Made by a program: the position numbers and the translations under genes | Part shown: positions 9,552 to 19,744 of the stretch, piece by piece | Position numbering within the stretch: the stretch's first letter is position 1 | How the letters are laid out: each line of letters begins with the position of its first letter | NCBI GenBank assembly: GCA_034231615.1 | Contig: CM067319.1 | Location: forward strand, 11,728,001-11,792,000 | Length of the DNA stretch: 64,000 bases | Source: Meghimatium bilineatum | Taxonomy: Eukaryota > Mollusca > Gastropoda > Stylommatophora > Philomycidae | Direction of reading: 5' to 3' | The notes under the pieces: model-generated | What the model was told of the DNA's origin: nothing | Seen by the model: only the letters and a program-made list of their open reading frames with translations | The model's database searches: none

Positions 9552-9670
9552 TGTTGGAAATTTGTTTTCTTCTGCATTCTTTCTCAAATTTCTAAAGTGC
9601 AACAAAATGTTGCCAGAAAAACAGAATGTGTTGTGTCATGGTTTACAGCTTGACTGCGATGCCAAATGAT
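9552..9670 (-). mobile_element. S1 retroposon fragment in ZC4H2 3' region
   Basis: Blocks TTTCTTCTGCATTCTTTCTC, AGAATGTGTTGTGTCATGGT and TTACAGCTTGACTGCGAT are in the order of S1 in minus orientation (compare 46420-46520). If the AATAAA at 9691 is used, this fragment is part of the ZC4H2 3' UTR. Confidence 0.6.
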
Positions 9671-9690
9671 TCTCAACCTTTTTGTTTATG

Positions 9691-9696
9691 AATAAA
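9691..9696 (+). terminator. ZC4H2: Candidate polyadenylation signal of ZC4H2
   Basis: AATAAA lies 424 bases after the ZC4H2 stop codon and is the only exact copy I noticed close downstream. Context is T-rich. Without transcript data the site is only a candidate. Confidence 0.35.
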
Positions 9697-9729
9697 TTTT
9701 GTCACCTTTCTTTGAGAATTCAGAAGACA

Positions 9730-9830
9730 AAAGGTCTAAAAAGGGGGCCACATACATATAAAGTTTGAGAACCACAGCTCTAGACTATATCCTGCTAACC
9801 AGTAGGAGTTTGAGACTGAACTCAGAAGAC
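9730..9830 (+). mobile_element. Possible hAT terminus next to S1 tail
   Basis: AAAGTTTGAGAACCACAGCT resembles the right terminus of hAT-type elements, whose left ends read CAG-TGGTTCTCAAA. Directly after it, CTATATCCTGCTAACCAGTA and GGAGTTTGAGACTGAAC match the 3' part of S1 in + orientation. Both pieces are short. Confidence 0.35.
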
Positions 9831-10104
9831 AAAGAATTCTCTTAATTGTAGATATTTTAAACACTTTCCTGATCAATTTCGATGACTACCACATTTCTGT
9901 TACAGAACCTTGCTGACCAATTTCGATGATAGTCGAAAACACTGATATATATCAGAAATACAGTAATACCCATTGCAATAATGTTACTAAAAATAGTGTT
10001 TCCGGGAAATTATGTTGTGTAAAAATTGCGGCATGTGTGGAATACAGATATAGACATCGTAGATGAGTTTTTATCATGAAATATTGGAGATTTAGAAGGT
10101 AATG
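9831..10104. other. AT-rich spacer
   Basis: No gene or repeat recognised. The weak open frame on the minus strand has no known domain. Confidence 0.4.
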
Positions 10105-11815
10105 CAATGGAAAAACATGCAAACATCCTCCCACTGGATGACAGAAGAGAAGAAAGAGTGTTTGTTCAAAGGGAAAAAATTAAGCGCATCCAAACCATCC
10201 GATGTATGCGCAAATTTCTAGATCAACCACAAGCAGGTTGAAGAGAACCAGCTTCTGTCACATCTCTAAAGATATCCATGAACAACATAAAGAAATCCTC
10301 ACAAACCTCCCAAATGAAATTTAAACACTAACGGACTTTGAAGAGCCAGGCAATAGTCTCCAGAATGTCTCCATAATAACACAGGTTCCTGGAATAATTA
10401 ATAAGGAATACCAAACTCCACCTCAACTAAAAGCATTGACACTGGAGATGATAGAAATAAAATACAATCCCAAGGATTGGACACATGTCTACATAGATGG
10501 ATCGACAGAAGGAGCAGTAAGGAATGGAGGAGGTGGAATTTTTATAAGACTCAAAGATGGGAAGACAATATCAAAAGTTTTTCCAACCGGGAAATACTCC
10601 TCTAATTTTAGAGCAGAAGCAGTTGCACTCCATCAAGCACTGAAAGCCTTCACTGAACCAGGACTGCCAAGACCAAAGAAGATAGCCATATTCACAGATT
10701 GCAGATCCCTACTGGAATCAATCCAGAGCAACAGAAACGAAAGCCTTCTGTACAACATCAGACACGAGCTAAGACAGATCCAAAAATCAACAGCTATTGC
10801 CCTTCAGTGGATACCATCACACTGTGGAATCATGGGAAATGAGAAAGCGGATGCTCTGTCAAAGGCAGGAAGTGAAATGGAGCAACACAGACACCCACTG
10901 TCTTACGGAGAAGTTTGTTTGTTGTTTGTTTGTTTTGCGTTCGCTCCATTGTAACCATCACGGATATCCGTGCGATTTCCACCAGGAGCGTGATTACATG
11001 TGCCACCATTATGCACCTTGTAGGCCTAGCACATCCAATTTCGGCATGCCTTGACAATTCGGGTGGGCTACCCTTAGCCTGTGACAGCCTCTATATCTGT
11101 CTCCAGGCACGCGTAGTGGCGACTCTTCGCCCAGACGATTTTTGCTCTCGTCTGACTCGTACGAGGTGTTCCACTGTCTATGAACTCGCCTCGTGTAATT
11201 GGACGTGCTGTGCCTGTGCCCATTGTTGGGTACTGAACCGTTTCTCATCTGTGAGCCTGGTTCCTTAAGGGGAAGAACTCAACAGAGGAGTTGGACCCTG
11301 GCTCTTTCGCCCTCTTAGCCGAGGTGTCATACATTTGGGATCTTGGTTATCTGCTAACCCTGGGTCCGCCTAGAGCAATGCGTTCCCTTCGCACCCCTTA
11401 AGGAGAAGTAAAAACAATAATCCGCAACATATACTCAGCAAAGTGGAAGAAAGAAATGGAAGGGGAATACGAACATGATGCAATACATCTCCTCCAAAGA
11501 TATCAACAGACCACAATATTTCGCCTTAGAACAGGCCACTGCAGACTGTTGGGTCACCTTTATCGATTAAGGATCTCATACACAGATGAATGTCCATGTG
11601 GATCCGGAACCCAGACTCCAGAACACATACTTCAGGACTGCCAAACATACAAAGAGCAAAGACAGCAGACCTGGCCAGAGGATACAGACTTGAGGCAAAA
11701 GCTATGGGGCAGCCGCTCTGACCTGGAGAAGACAGTGGACTTCGTCTTGATGATAGGTCTGACGGTATAGCATGACCACATGCTGAGCGCAGAAGAAGAA
11801 GAAGAAGGCAATATT
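10105..11815 (+). mobile_element. RNH-A LINE: RNase H and zinc-knuckle C-terminus, split
   Basis: A 5'-truncated LINE. The start (to 10430) matches the post-RT region (PLDDRREERVF...REKIKRIQT) with stops. From 10436 the frame is open through an RNase H domain with all four acidic positions visible: YIDGSTEGAV, FRAEAVAL, FTDCRSLLES and WIPSHCGIMGNEKADALS. An insertion (10915-11401) follows SYGEV. The LINE then resumes in the same frame (KTIIRNIYSAKWKKEM) with RLRTGHCRLLGHLYRLR, ECPCGSG...EHILQDC and a stop at 11770. The tail is GCGCAGAAGAAGAAGAAG. Such an RNase H domain after RT is typical of I/Jockey-like LINEs. Confidence 0.85.
10915..11401 (-). mobile_element. (CAAA)-tailed retroposon, short form, 8-bp TSD
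   Basis: GGAGAAGT flanks the insert at 10907-10914 and 11402-11409. On the minus strand it starts GGGGTGCGAAGGGAACGC and ends GGAGCGAACGCAAAACAAAC plus further CAAA units, so it has a retroposon-like 3' tail. It carries a 79-codon minus-strand frame (11248-11009; NYTRRVHRQWNTSYESDE) that is conserved in the long copy at 31306-32535. Relative to that copy it lacks about 750 internal bases. The insert plus one TSD is 495 bp, a multiple of three. No known domain is recognised. Confidence 0.85.
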
Positions 11816-12105
11816 GTATGATATATAGAAATTAATGTAAATCTAGGCCTAGCATTATGATAAGTAGCATTTTGTACTTGAAATAACTCTGGAGCTTTCA
11901 AATTCATTCAGAAAGTGCAAACAGTCATTACAAAACATAGAAAGTTTCATGGCTCTCTCGCGTTAGATTTTATACACATTTTTAAAGACGGCAATGTCAA
12001 TGTACAAAATTTTGCGTGCACCTTTGGTAATGGCGGACAAATACGCTCTGGATTGCTGGTTAGCAAAGTGTTAAATTGATATAGTAAATGGGAGTAATGG
12101 AAAGA
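11816..12105. other. Unassigned AT-rich sequence
   Basis: No gene or repeat recognised, apart from one AGGCCTAG word. Confidence 0.4.
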
Positions 12106-12305
12106 TGGTAGGAAACATTGTATCCTTCCCAGAGGAATTTACCTGCTTCATGATAATGTTTCTGCTCATGCAAATCATGGCTCCATCACACGTGTCCAGC
12201 AGTTTAGGTATGAAAGCATACCCTCATCTAACATCCTCACTGAGCTTGGCACAATGACTTCTTCTTGTACAAACATGAAGAATCTGCTTGTGGATTGTTG
12301 TTGAC
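12106..12305 (+). mobile_element. Mariner-like transposase fragment
   Basis: The + strand reads GIYLLHDNVSAHANHGSITR and then FRYESIPSSNILTELGTMTS. This matches the mariner/SETMAR pattern LLHDNA..H, containing the second catalytic aspartate, followed by the decayed PHPPYSPDLAPCD block. Only this segment is present, with substitutions at key positions, so it is inactive. Confidence 0.65.
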
Positions 12306-12384
12306 AGTTCTGACTTGGGTTGATCAACTAGAACCAATATGTTGCTGCATCACGAAAGGGGAGTAAAGAATAGCAACACTCTAT

Positions 12385-12545
12385 CTCTATCTATTCACTA
12401 AACCCTTTGTTGTCTTTCAGCGTCAGGGGTAGAAGAAATGGCCCTCGTGTGTGCTGAGTATATTGTGGAATTTGTCGCCTCATTTATTTCGGTGGTCCAT
12501 CATTTTCATGGTCGGCCTCTAGGTCTACCATCATTGCCTTCATAG
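12385..12545 (-). mobile_element. 3' end of a LINE with (TAGA) tail
   Basis: On the minus strand it matches the end of the LINE at 62570-62740: NDGRPRGRP, WTTEINEATNSTIYSAHTRA, then CCCTGACGCTGAAAG, AAAGGGTTTA and ATAGATAGAGATAGAG. It keeps only the C-terminus and 3' UTR. A scrap resembling an S1 head (GAAAGGGGAGTAAAGAATAG) lies just left of it. Confidence 0.7.
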
Positions 12546-12566
12546 TACAGCAACGCTATTACTGCT

Positions 12567-12718
12567 GAAGGCAGATGTGTGGGTTCAATGATGCAAATAA
12601 AATGGCGACACAATACAATTTTGTCCTGTGGGCTACATCCAGCTGGAAATCTAGTAGAACCATTGTTCTGCTATAAGAGATATCTGATGGGAGTTTGAGA
12701 ATGAATGGGGAAAAAAAA
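12567..12718 (+). mobile_element. S2 retroposon copy
   Basis: In order it shows GAAGGCAGATGTGTGGG, GCAAATAAAATGGCGACACA, GGGCTACATCCAGCTGGAAA, ATCTAGTAGAACCATTGTTC and GGGAGTTTGAGAATGAATGG. This is the S2 pattern in + orientation, ending in an A-rich tail. It is more diverged than the copies at 12944-13101 and 44908-45075. Confidence 0.7.
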
Positions 12719-12779
12719 CAAAAAAGTGAATTGTTATCTGTAATGCATGTCATATGAGGCAGCTAAGGAGGTTAGTTAG

Positions 12780-15700
12780 TCGTCGGATCATCATCACTGC
12801 AAACTGGACACATCCATAGTTGCTCCGATCTCTCCTTGAGTGTATCCGCCATCACACTTCTGCTGACAGTACCAGTCCTATGCTGGTTGATCATCATTCT
12901 TCTGCGGCCTCCAAAATGTTCACTTCTAGCAACACCGCATTTCTTCTTCTTCAGCGTTCATTCTCAATCTCCCGCTGGATATCTCTTGTAACAGGACAAT
13001 GGTCCTACTATATTTCCTGCAGGATGTAGTCCAGAGAATGGAAATGCGTTGTGTCGCCGTTTTATTTGCGCCAATGGCCCGACACATCTGTCTTCGGCGG
13101 GACACCGCATTTCAATCCCTGATCTTTAATCCTAGCACGAAAATAAATGTAACCACTTTCAAGCTCGCCTTTCTCAAGGCCTCAATCCACTGTTCGCGAA
13201 CGAGACCCACTTGTACCTTCTTAATCATACTCATAGAGTCACTCAAGATGCAGACCTACGTTACCTTCTGTGTGCATAGCCCCTCAAATGCCTTGGTCAC
13301 CGCCATAGTCTCCATGGTCATACTACTCATAGTGACCGCAAAGGCACCATTTTCCTCCTTGATCGTTTTACCTGCGCACTGAGCTGTAAAGGCCCAAGCA
13401 CTGCGAACATGCCTAATTACAGATCCATCAGTATATATATAATCACATCCCCTTCTTTGGTATTCTCACTGATTAAAGCCTGCACTTCTTTCTCCACAGC
13501 TGTGGGACACCATTCTCTGCATTCCCTGCTAAGTGATATTACTACTCTCAAACAAGTTTTGAAATCTGTGGGTAGACCTATCCATTCCGCACCTGCTGCC
13601 ACATCCTGTAATCTGCACACGCTTTTTATGACATCCTCAGCACGTCCCATCCACAACCTTCCTCTCTTGAGTCTGCTGCCTTTAACTTTCTGTATTTCAG
13701 AATGCAACAGGTGTTCCTTATCTGCATGTATTTGAAGGTACACCTGTGCACGGCAATACTGTAATCTATGCTCAGTTGTTGGGCAGTCAAGTAGGTATCG
13801 CATAGCTCTTGTCGATGTGTCTCTTGTGCATCCCAGAATGATACGCATTGCTGCATTCTGGACTCTATCCAGTCTTTCGATCTGAGTTTGGCTAAGAGTC
13901 AGAATTGCCAGTGCATATTCCACCACAGCCACAACCAAACCCTGGTACAAAAGAAATAACAATCTTTGCTCACACTGCGCAGCAGCCATAACCTTCATTG
14001 CTGCTAATTTTTTGCCTGCCCTTATGTTAATGTGGTCAACATGTTCCCTGAATCTCAGGCTTCTGTCAAAAAACACACCCAGATATCTCATTGTGCTAGT
14101 TCTTACTAAACTTTTCCCGGACAACGAAACTTGTGGCATGGGTGTCTTTACCATGTGATTGTTCAAGGAAAACCATGTCGCGAATGCCTTAGACGGATTA
14201 ACCACTGCTCCCGTATCTCGACACCAATTTGTCAGTCTGTCCAGCCCCTTCTGTAGTTCCACGACGCACTCTTCTCGATTTCTGCCCTGTCTATACACCA
14301 GGATATCATCGGCATATGACATCATTCTGCCAACACCTGTGATTTGATTGCCAGCGATATGTACTGTGTATACATTGAAAAGTACAGGAGATAGAGGCAT
14401 TCCCTGTGGCAGACCAGGGCTAATAACCGTTGGTGCAGATATCCAGTAACCACACTTAAGAACTACAACCCTGTGCATCAGGGCGGTGCCAACCCAATGC
14501 ACGACAAAAGGATTAACTGCAAGATTTAACAGCTGGTGCATCAAGATATCCAAGGACACCATATTGTACGCATCCTCAAGGTCTATTGCGACCGCACGTC
14601 TCCATGCGCGAATCGAACCCCTCAAAAACATCCTGCGCAAATATGGCTGCATTCTGCCATGTCTTCTTTCCTGGACGATATCCTCCTAACAATGTTGGTA
14701 AACACTTATTTCTTTCAAGATAACACAATACCTTCCAGGCCACAATTTTTTCCAAAAGCTTGCCAATCCTATTCTGCATTGTTATTATTCTGTAGCCTTG
14801 TATCCTGGTGTGGTCCTTCCAAGGTTTGGGTAGTTGAACTAATAGCTGTGCAACCAGTCTTCTTTCACTGTGCCCTTTAGAAGGTTATTATTGAACATGT
14901 CCGCCAACTCTCCCAACTCCTCATCCGTTCTTCGACTAATGTCATCGTATCTAATGCCATCTGGCCCTGGTGCTGTGTTTTTTGTACTTTTCAGTGCCTT
15001 CCTGATTTCTTCAACTGTGATTAGCATATGGTTTTCCATGCTCAAGTTCCTACACGTGTCTGTGATCGTTTTCCTGATTTCTTGATATGCCTCCACATTT
15101 CTCTGATCTATTTGTGCGGTGTAGTGTGCCAGCAACGCCGCACCTTTTGTCTCGTCCATCTTCTGCCAGACGGTATCATCGCTCTGGAAATCGGCAATAG
15201 TCACTCGTCTTGTCAGACCATTCATGGACTTGTGTAACCGCCAGAACAATTTTAGTGACTTTTCGCATGTGATCTCCTGGCAAAATCCATCCCATTTTGA
15301 CGCCTTTGTTGACTTTGCAATATCTTTGAATGTTTGGACTAAGATATCTTTCTTCCGTCTCCATTGAGCGACCTCCATGGGCTGAGCAGCAACACGTTTC
15401 CTTGCCCTTTGCAATAGTGATACCGCTTTCCGTTTCTCGCTCCATGCCCTTTGAACCTCTTCATTCCACCAGGGGGGCCTATCCCACACCTGATTTCCCA
15501 CTATTTGAGCCTTACGTTTGTCTTGTTGAATTCTGCTCACAACATCCACTCCTCTGCGATCATACTTAAAGGATTTTACCTTTGGCCGTATCTGCTTACT
15601 TTTGTCATTTTTTAAGAGAACAACACATGGGAGGTGGTCACTGCCATGATGCCCCAGCACGTCCCATTTGCAGATAGCCACAGAAGCTGATGACACCAAT

Positions 15701-15975
15701 GCCAGGTCGATAGCGCTATCATCATCACCATCCCTGCTTGCCATCCTTGTGATTGTTCCATGTTATACGGCCATCATTAAGGCACACCAGGTCCGTATCT
15801 GTCAGGGCCTCCTCAAGTTCTCTTCCGTTTGTTCGAAGCACTATTGCCCCATGATGTACCTTTCGCATTGAAGTCACCACAGAAGAGGATCTGCTTTTCC
15901 TGTTCCATTATCTCTCCTAGGATCTTCCAACCCTGAAGATCAATGCTCTTGTTGCAGGTATACACATTAGCTCCA
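12780..15975 (-). mobile_element. I-like LINE: endonuclease, RT and RNase H
   Basis: This is one of the longest LINEs here, read on the minus strand. From 15975: FCGDFNAKGTSWGN and then GHHGSDHLPCVVLL, the GDFN and SDH motifs of an APE-type endonuclease. Next is KSTKNTAPGPDGIRYDDI at the start of RT. The 411-codon frame at 14652-13417 has motif A AIDLEDAYNMV, motif B SPGLPQGMPLSPVLFN, motif C YADDILVY, then MRYLGVFFDRSLRF. RNase H (DGSVIRHVRSAWAF, METMAV, LSDSMSM) follows after a frameshift within TATATATA near 13436. One in-frame TAG and an S2 insertion (12944-13101) break the RNase H further. The frame between endonuclease and RT is also broken near 14650-14840, so it cannot work as it stands. 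Confidence 0.85.
12944..13101 (-). mobile_element. S2 retroposon, complete, 12-bp TSD
   Basis: ACACCGCATTTC flanks it at 12932-12943 and 13102-13113. On the minus strand it begins CCGCCGAAGACAGATGTG and ends GAACGCTGAAGAAGAA, 158 bp in all. It sits in the RNase H region of the I-like LINE. The same 5' start is seen at 34268 and 44908, so this looks like the full-length unit. I see no polymerase III A or B box. Confidence 0.88.
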
Positions 15976-15976
15976 T

Positions 15977-16195
15977 ATACAACTAAGGAGGTTTGGGGGT
16001 GGAGTTGATTGCCCCATCCCATTCAGAGTAACAATAACCCAGAACTCATGCTGAAGTTGGACATGCCAGTCCAAAATGCGCATATATCACAGTCAAGCTG
16101 TCAATTATGATGCAATACATTTTGTTCTCTGGACTACACTCTGCTAATCTGTAGGAGTTTAAGAATGAACACAGAAGAAACAGAATGTGGGTCAG
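15977..16195 (+). mobile_element. S1 retroposon copy
   Basis: From the left: AACTAAGGAGGTTTGGGGG, GGAGTTGATTGCCCCATCCC, CATGCTGAAGTTGGACATG, AAAATGCGCATATATCAC, TTCTCTGGACTACACTCTGC and AGGAGTTTAAGAATGAACAC. The order equals S1 at 46412-46696. It abuts the 5' end of the I-like LINE. Confidence 0.75.
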
Positions 16196-16800
16196 GGTAC
16201 ACCTGTTTTATTTCCAGGTATGTCGTAAGATGTGACTTTAATTACAGGTGGGGGGGGATAGACTGACTCACCTGTGTAAAAAATCACCATAGAAGGTGCG
16301 GGTTCGATTGACTGTCACCTGTGTGAAAAATCACCATAGTTACAGAAACATGGACATGAGATACACATTTTACCTTGGAAAAGGAAGGGACTTTGGTACA
16401 TAAAGACAATGAAGAACTTAACAGAGATGGCAATCACATGGGATGAGAACAGGTCCAAAGATAACAAGAAATGTAAAAATCCTTATCCATGGTTTATGCA
16501 TAAAGAGACGTGGCTCTGCGGTTCAGAAGGTTTGATTGATTGAATAGTGAAGTTGTCCCTCTTAACAATGCTCTGGCTATAGGGGAATATGTTGTCAAGA
16601 CTGTTTTGTTACTGGTCAATGACATTCTAAGGGATGATATGGACAGCTTCATGTCTGCAGTGTTTACCTTCTCAGAAGATCTGGTACTCATTTCCATAGA
16701 CTGGATTAACCTAGGACCCAGAACTGTGGTCTAAGAATTGTTCCAGTGGGACTGAAACAATGGACCACCTGACTAGGAATCTGGTGCACTAATCACTCAG
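16196..16800. other. Unassigned sequence
   Basis: No gene recognised. A short partial duplication (GTGAAAAATCACCATAG-type, about 53 bp apart) lies at 16275-16340. Short open frames on both strands at 16494-16734 have no recognisable domain. Confidence 0.4.
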
Positions 16801-16804
16801 TTTC

Positions 16805-17655
16805 CATGGCTCCTAATTGGTTGGTTGTTGATCTAGTGATCCTTGGCTCATGCCCTTTGACCCAATGCCATAGTATGATATATACATATGTTTCTGAGCT
16901 GTTGTTTTGTTCCATTTATCTGGCCTTGTTAGTTAGTTAGTTAGTTAGTTATTCCTCTAGGACCAAAGACGGCACATAGGGCGGATGTCATAGATTTCCA
17001 TGTCTCTCGTTTCATTGCAATTTTCTTTAGATCTTCATTGTTTCTGATATCGATGGTGAAATGTTCCCTTGTAATAGTTCTACGTAAAGTTTCTTTTGGC
17101 CTTCCTCGTTTTCTCTTGCCTTTTGGTGACCACATCAAAGCTTGACAGGGGAGTCTTTCAGTATCCATTCGTAATGCGTGTCCGATGTAATTCCAGTGAC
17201 GCTTTCTAATATAGGTGGATACATATTCTTGTTGTGATTCTTGTCTGACAATTGTGTTTGATTTGAAGTCTGACCAACGTATGTTCAGTAGCCTTCTAAG
17301 ACATTTATTTTCAAAGGTGTTTAGTCTTTGCTCTAATTTTGATGTTGCTTTCCAACTTTCGCATCCATATGTTAATGTTGGAATTATGCAGGAGTTAAAG
17401 ATTTTGAGTTGTGTGTTATTTCTTAGTGTTTTTGTATGCCAGTTATTTGATAGTTTATTGAATGAGTTAGCAGCCAGTGCAATACGGTGTGATATTTCTG
17501 TTGATGAATCTCCTGTTGTTGATAGCTTGCTGCCAAGGTATGCTGGCGTTATTGGGAGAAGCATTTTAACATCATCCATCATTGGACGTTTCGAAAAGTG
17601 ACATTGCTGGATGTTCCAAAAAGTGATGGTTAACAGTTTCATAAGGATAAGTTCA
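16805..17655 (-). mobile_element. RNH-B LINE C-terminus, interrupted
   Basis: On the minus strand 17655-17590 reads TATGAAACTGTTAACCATCA and GGAACATCCAGC, and 16920-16805 reads GGCCAGATAAATGGAACA, CAACAGCTCAGAAAC and TGGCATTGGGTCAAAGGG. These are neighbouring parts of the RNH-B C-terminus seen at 20465-20660. Between them lies a LINE-3w fragment (16925-17585). Some bases around the insertion point are missing. Confidence 0.75.
16925..17585 (-). mobile_element. LINE-3w C-terminal fragment with (TAAC)n tail
   Basis: An open frame of over 200 codons reads, in order, YLGSKLSTTGDSSTEISHRI, NSFNKLSNNWHTK, LTYGCESWKATSKLEQRL, LRRLLNIRWSDF, GKRKRGRPKETLRRTI and WKSMTSALCAVFGP. This is the region from just after RT motif C to the C-terminus. 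The 3' end carries (TAAC)n, seen as TTAG repeats at 16929-16951 on the + strand. The frame is intact but RT is missing, so the copy is 5' truncated. Confidence 0.85.
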
Positions 17656-17797
17656 TCTCTGGGAACCTGGAATGTGTTGTGGTTGTATTCTGTTCAGTAT
17701 CAATGACCCCCCAATCAAAATACTGATGTCATTGGAAAATTAAGGATACACAAGAATATTTGAATAAAATTGAGGCACATTAACTTAAATAAATTGA

Positions 17798-17945
17798 CCA
17801 CAGAAGATGAACCATTGGTGAAAATGAAATGACAACAATGCATCTCCATTCTCTGGACTACATCCTGCTGGAAATATAGTAAGACTATTGTTCTGCTACA
17901 AGAGAGATCTAGTGGGAGTTTGAGAACGAACGCTGAAGAAGAAGA
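17798..17945 (+). mobile_element. S2 retroposon, 11-bp TSD
   Basis: AAATAAATTGA is repeated at 17787-17797 and 17946-17956. The element reads GAAGATGAACCATTGGTG, CATTCTCTGGACTACATCC, TACAAGAGAGATCTAGTGGG and GAACGAACGCTGAAGAAGAA. Small internal deletions near the 5' part shorten it relative to the 158-bp unit. Confidence 0.82.
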
Positions 17946-18045
17946 AAATAAATTGAAACATTTTCTGTCTAGGATATTGGTTTCTAACTACTATTAACCT
18001 GTATAAGTATAGCACCATATAACACCAAAGTTAAACAACGGTATA

Positions 18046-18645
18046 TAACACCAAAGTGAAACAAGCCAAAGAATTTAAATATCTAGGCAGCATTTTTTCC
18101 AAAGATGAAAGACTAGACAGAGAAACAGAAACAAGGTGCCAGAAAGCAAACACAGTGACTTACCAACTTTCACCATTACTTCTTCATCCAAAGATCAAGA
18201 TGGAAATTTAAAAAAAATAATATCTACAATTTTTATACCAACACTGTGCTACCAATGTCAAACATGGTCTTTAACAGCTTCGCAGCAAAGAAAAATCATC
18301 ACATGTGAAATGAAGTGTCTCAGGAAAGCTGCAATGGTTACCAAACTAGACAAATAAGAAATGAAGAAATTAGGAAAAGAGTTGGTATAATATAATGTAT
18401 CAAACATATTGAGAGACAGCAAGTAAAATGGTTCGGTCACCTTATTAGAATGAAGCCAAACCAAATACCAATAAGAGCATATAATACAAGAATATCCGGG
18501 AGTAAAGTCAAAGGTAGACCATGAAAACGGTGGATAGAAAACATCAAGATAACCTTGAACAAACATGGACTAAATGCAACCTCTGCGACACATCTGGCCT
18601 TGAAACGACAGCTTAAGATAACACCCCTACGCTTAACGGCAAGTG
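18046..18645 (+). mobile_element. LINE-1w C-terminal fragment
   Basis: Across frames: FKYLGSIFSKDERLDRETET, QKANTVTYQLSPLLLHPK, TLCYQCQTWSLTASQQRK, EMKCLRKA, QQVKWFGHLIRMKPNQIP and KGRP followed by RWIENIKITLNKHGL. This is the region after RT motif C. Stops and shifts near 18350 make it dead. Confidence 0.75.
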
Positions 18646-18659
18646 TGAATGCGATCAAC

Positions 18660-18965
18660 AATCATTAACCTGGGGAAAGACAATAGACAATAGATTAACC
18701 TGTATGTTACCAGGAACATGAAAGGGGAGCACAGAACAGCAACACTGTGATCTGCCATGTAGTAGGTGACTATGGAGGATGGGAAGTTGACTGTCATAAA
18801 CCATAAGTCAAAATAATCAAAAATGCATGCTGAAAGTGGGTGTATCAGGCTGAAACGTACGGATATTGCAGCAAGGCTGAAAATGATGACAGAATTTGTT
18901 CTACTCTCTGAGCCATATCCTACTAACCAGTGGGAGTTTAAGAACGAATACAGAAAAAGAACTAT
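18660..18965 (+). mobile_element. S1 retroposon copy
   Basis: In order: CATGAAAGGGGAGCACAGAA, CAGCAACACTGTGATC, GGAGGATGGGAAGTTGACTG, ATGCTGAAAGTGGGTGTATC, CTCTGAGCCATATCCTACTA and GTGGGAGTTTAAGAACGAAT. It matches the S1 layout including the head part, in + orientation. Confidence 0.7.
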
Positions 18966-19059
18966 TGGTGAATTTTTAGCAGCATTTATACATTTCAAAT
19001 ACATTGCAAATTAAATACTGGGTCAATTATCCCCTTTATTGCAACACAAAATGCTACCA

Positions 19060-19505
19060 ATGACAACAAAAAAATATCTTATCCAAAGTATCTTCATTCC
19101 AACTCTGTGCTAGTAATGTAAAACATGGTCCTTAACAACAAAACATAAGAAACAACTGGTTACAACAGAGATGAGACGTCTGAGAAAAGCCACAGGAGTG
19201 ACCAGAAGACACAGAATTAGAAACAAGGTCATAAGAGAAAGAGTGGGTGTCATATCAATTCTACAATACATACAAAACCAACAGATACAATGGTTCGGTC
19301 TTCTGGAAAGAATGCCGTGTGATTCATTAGTTTATAAAGCATATCTGAAGATAGGAGAAGCAGAAAGAAGAGCCAAGGGTAGACCTAGATTACGCTGGAT
19401 CGACAACATCAAAGAGACATTACACGAACACCAAATAACATTATCTGAAGCTGCCAGAAAAGCGAGACCAAGAACATTGTACCTCCCTCGACACCCGTAA
19501 AGGGT
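19060..19505 (+). mobile_element. LINE-1w C-terminal fragment
   Basis: A 109-codon frame at 19171-19500 reads MRRLRKATGVTRRHRIRNKV, then QQIQWFGLLERMPCDSL, AKGRPRLRWIDNIKETLHEH and SEAARKARPRTLYLPRHP. Upstream, TLC*CKTWSLTTKHKKQL is partly preserved. It belongs to the same LINE group as 18046-18645 but is a separate copy. Confidence 0.75.
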
Positions 19506-19744
19506 AAAAGTGGAAGGAAAGAAGATTTATACATTTCAGAAATGTCTGAAACAGCACAATTAATGCAATCGCACAACTGAGTTCATGTGATGTGCTACTG
19601 TTAATATGTTCTGCTAACCCTTCCAACCAGGGAAATGGTAGATACAATAAAGAGCACATGTAACATTTTCAACATAAAAACCAAACCCTTTCTTGAAATT
19701 CATTCTTTTAAAAGAGGGTTGAGGAGAAAAGAGAAAGATAAGAA

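Noticed and set aside
10915-11401. The shorter (CAAA) retroposon might be a spliced version of the long one
   Set aside because: At the junction (CCCAAATGT/ATGACACC on the minus strand) the removed block does not start with GT and end with AG in either strand at the required positions. A simple internal deletion with one-base microhomology fits better.
10436-11770. Possible domesticated RNase H gene
   Set aside because: Catalytic residues are intact, but the frame is split by a retroposon, preceded by stop-ridden LINE sequence and followed by a LINE tail. It is a LINE remnant.
13417-14652. 411-codon frame as a host gene
   Set aside because: It carries RT motifs A, B and C of a LINE and is flanked by LINE endonuclease and RNase H remnants.
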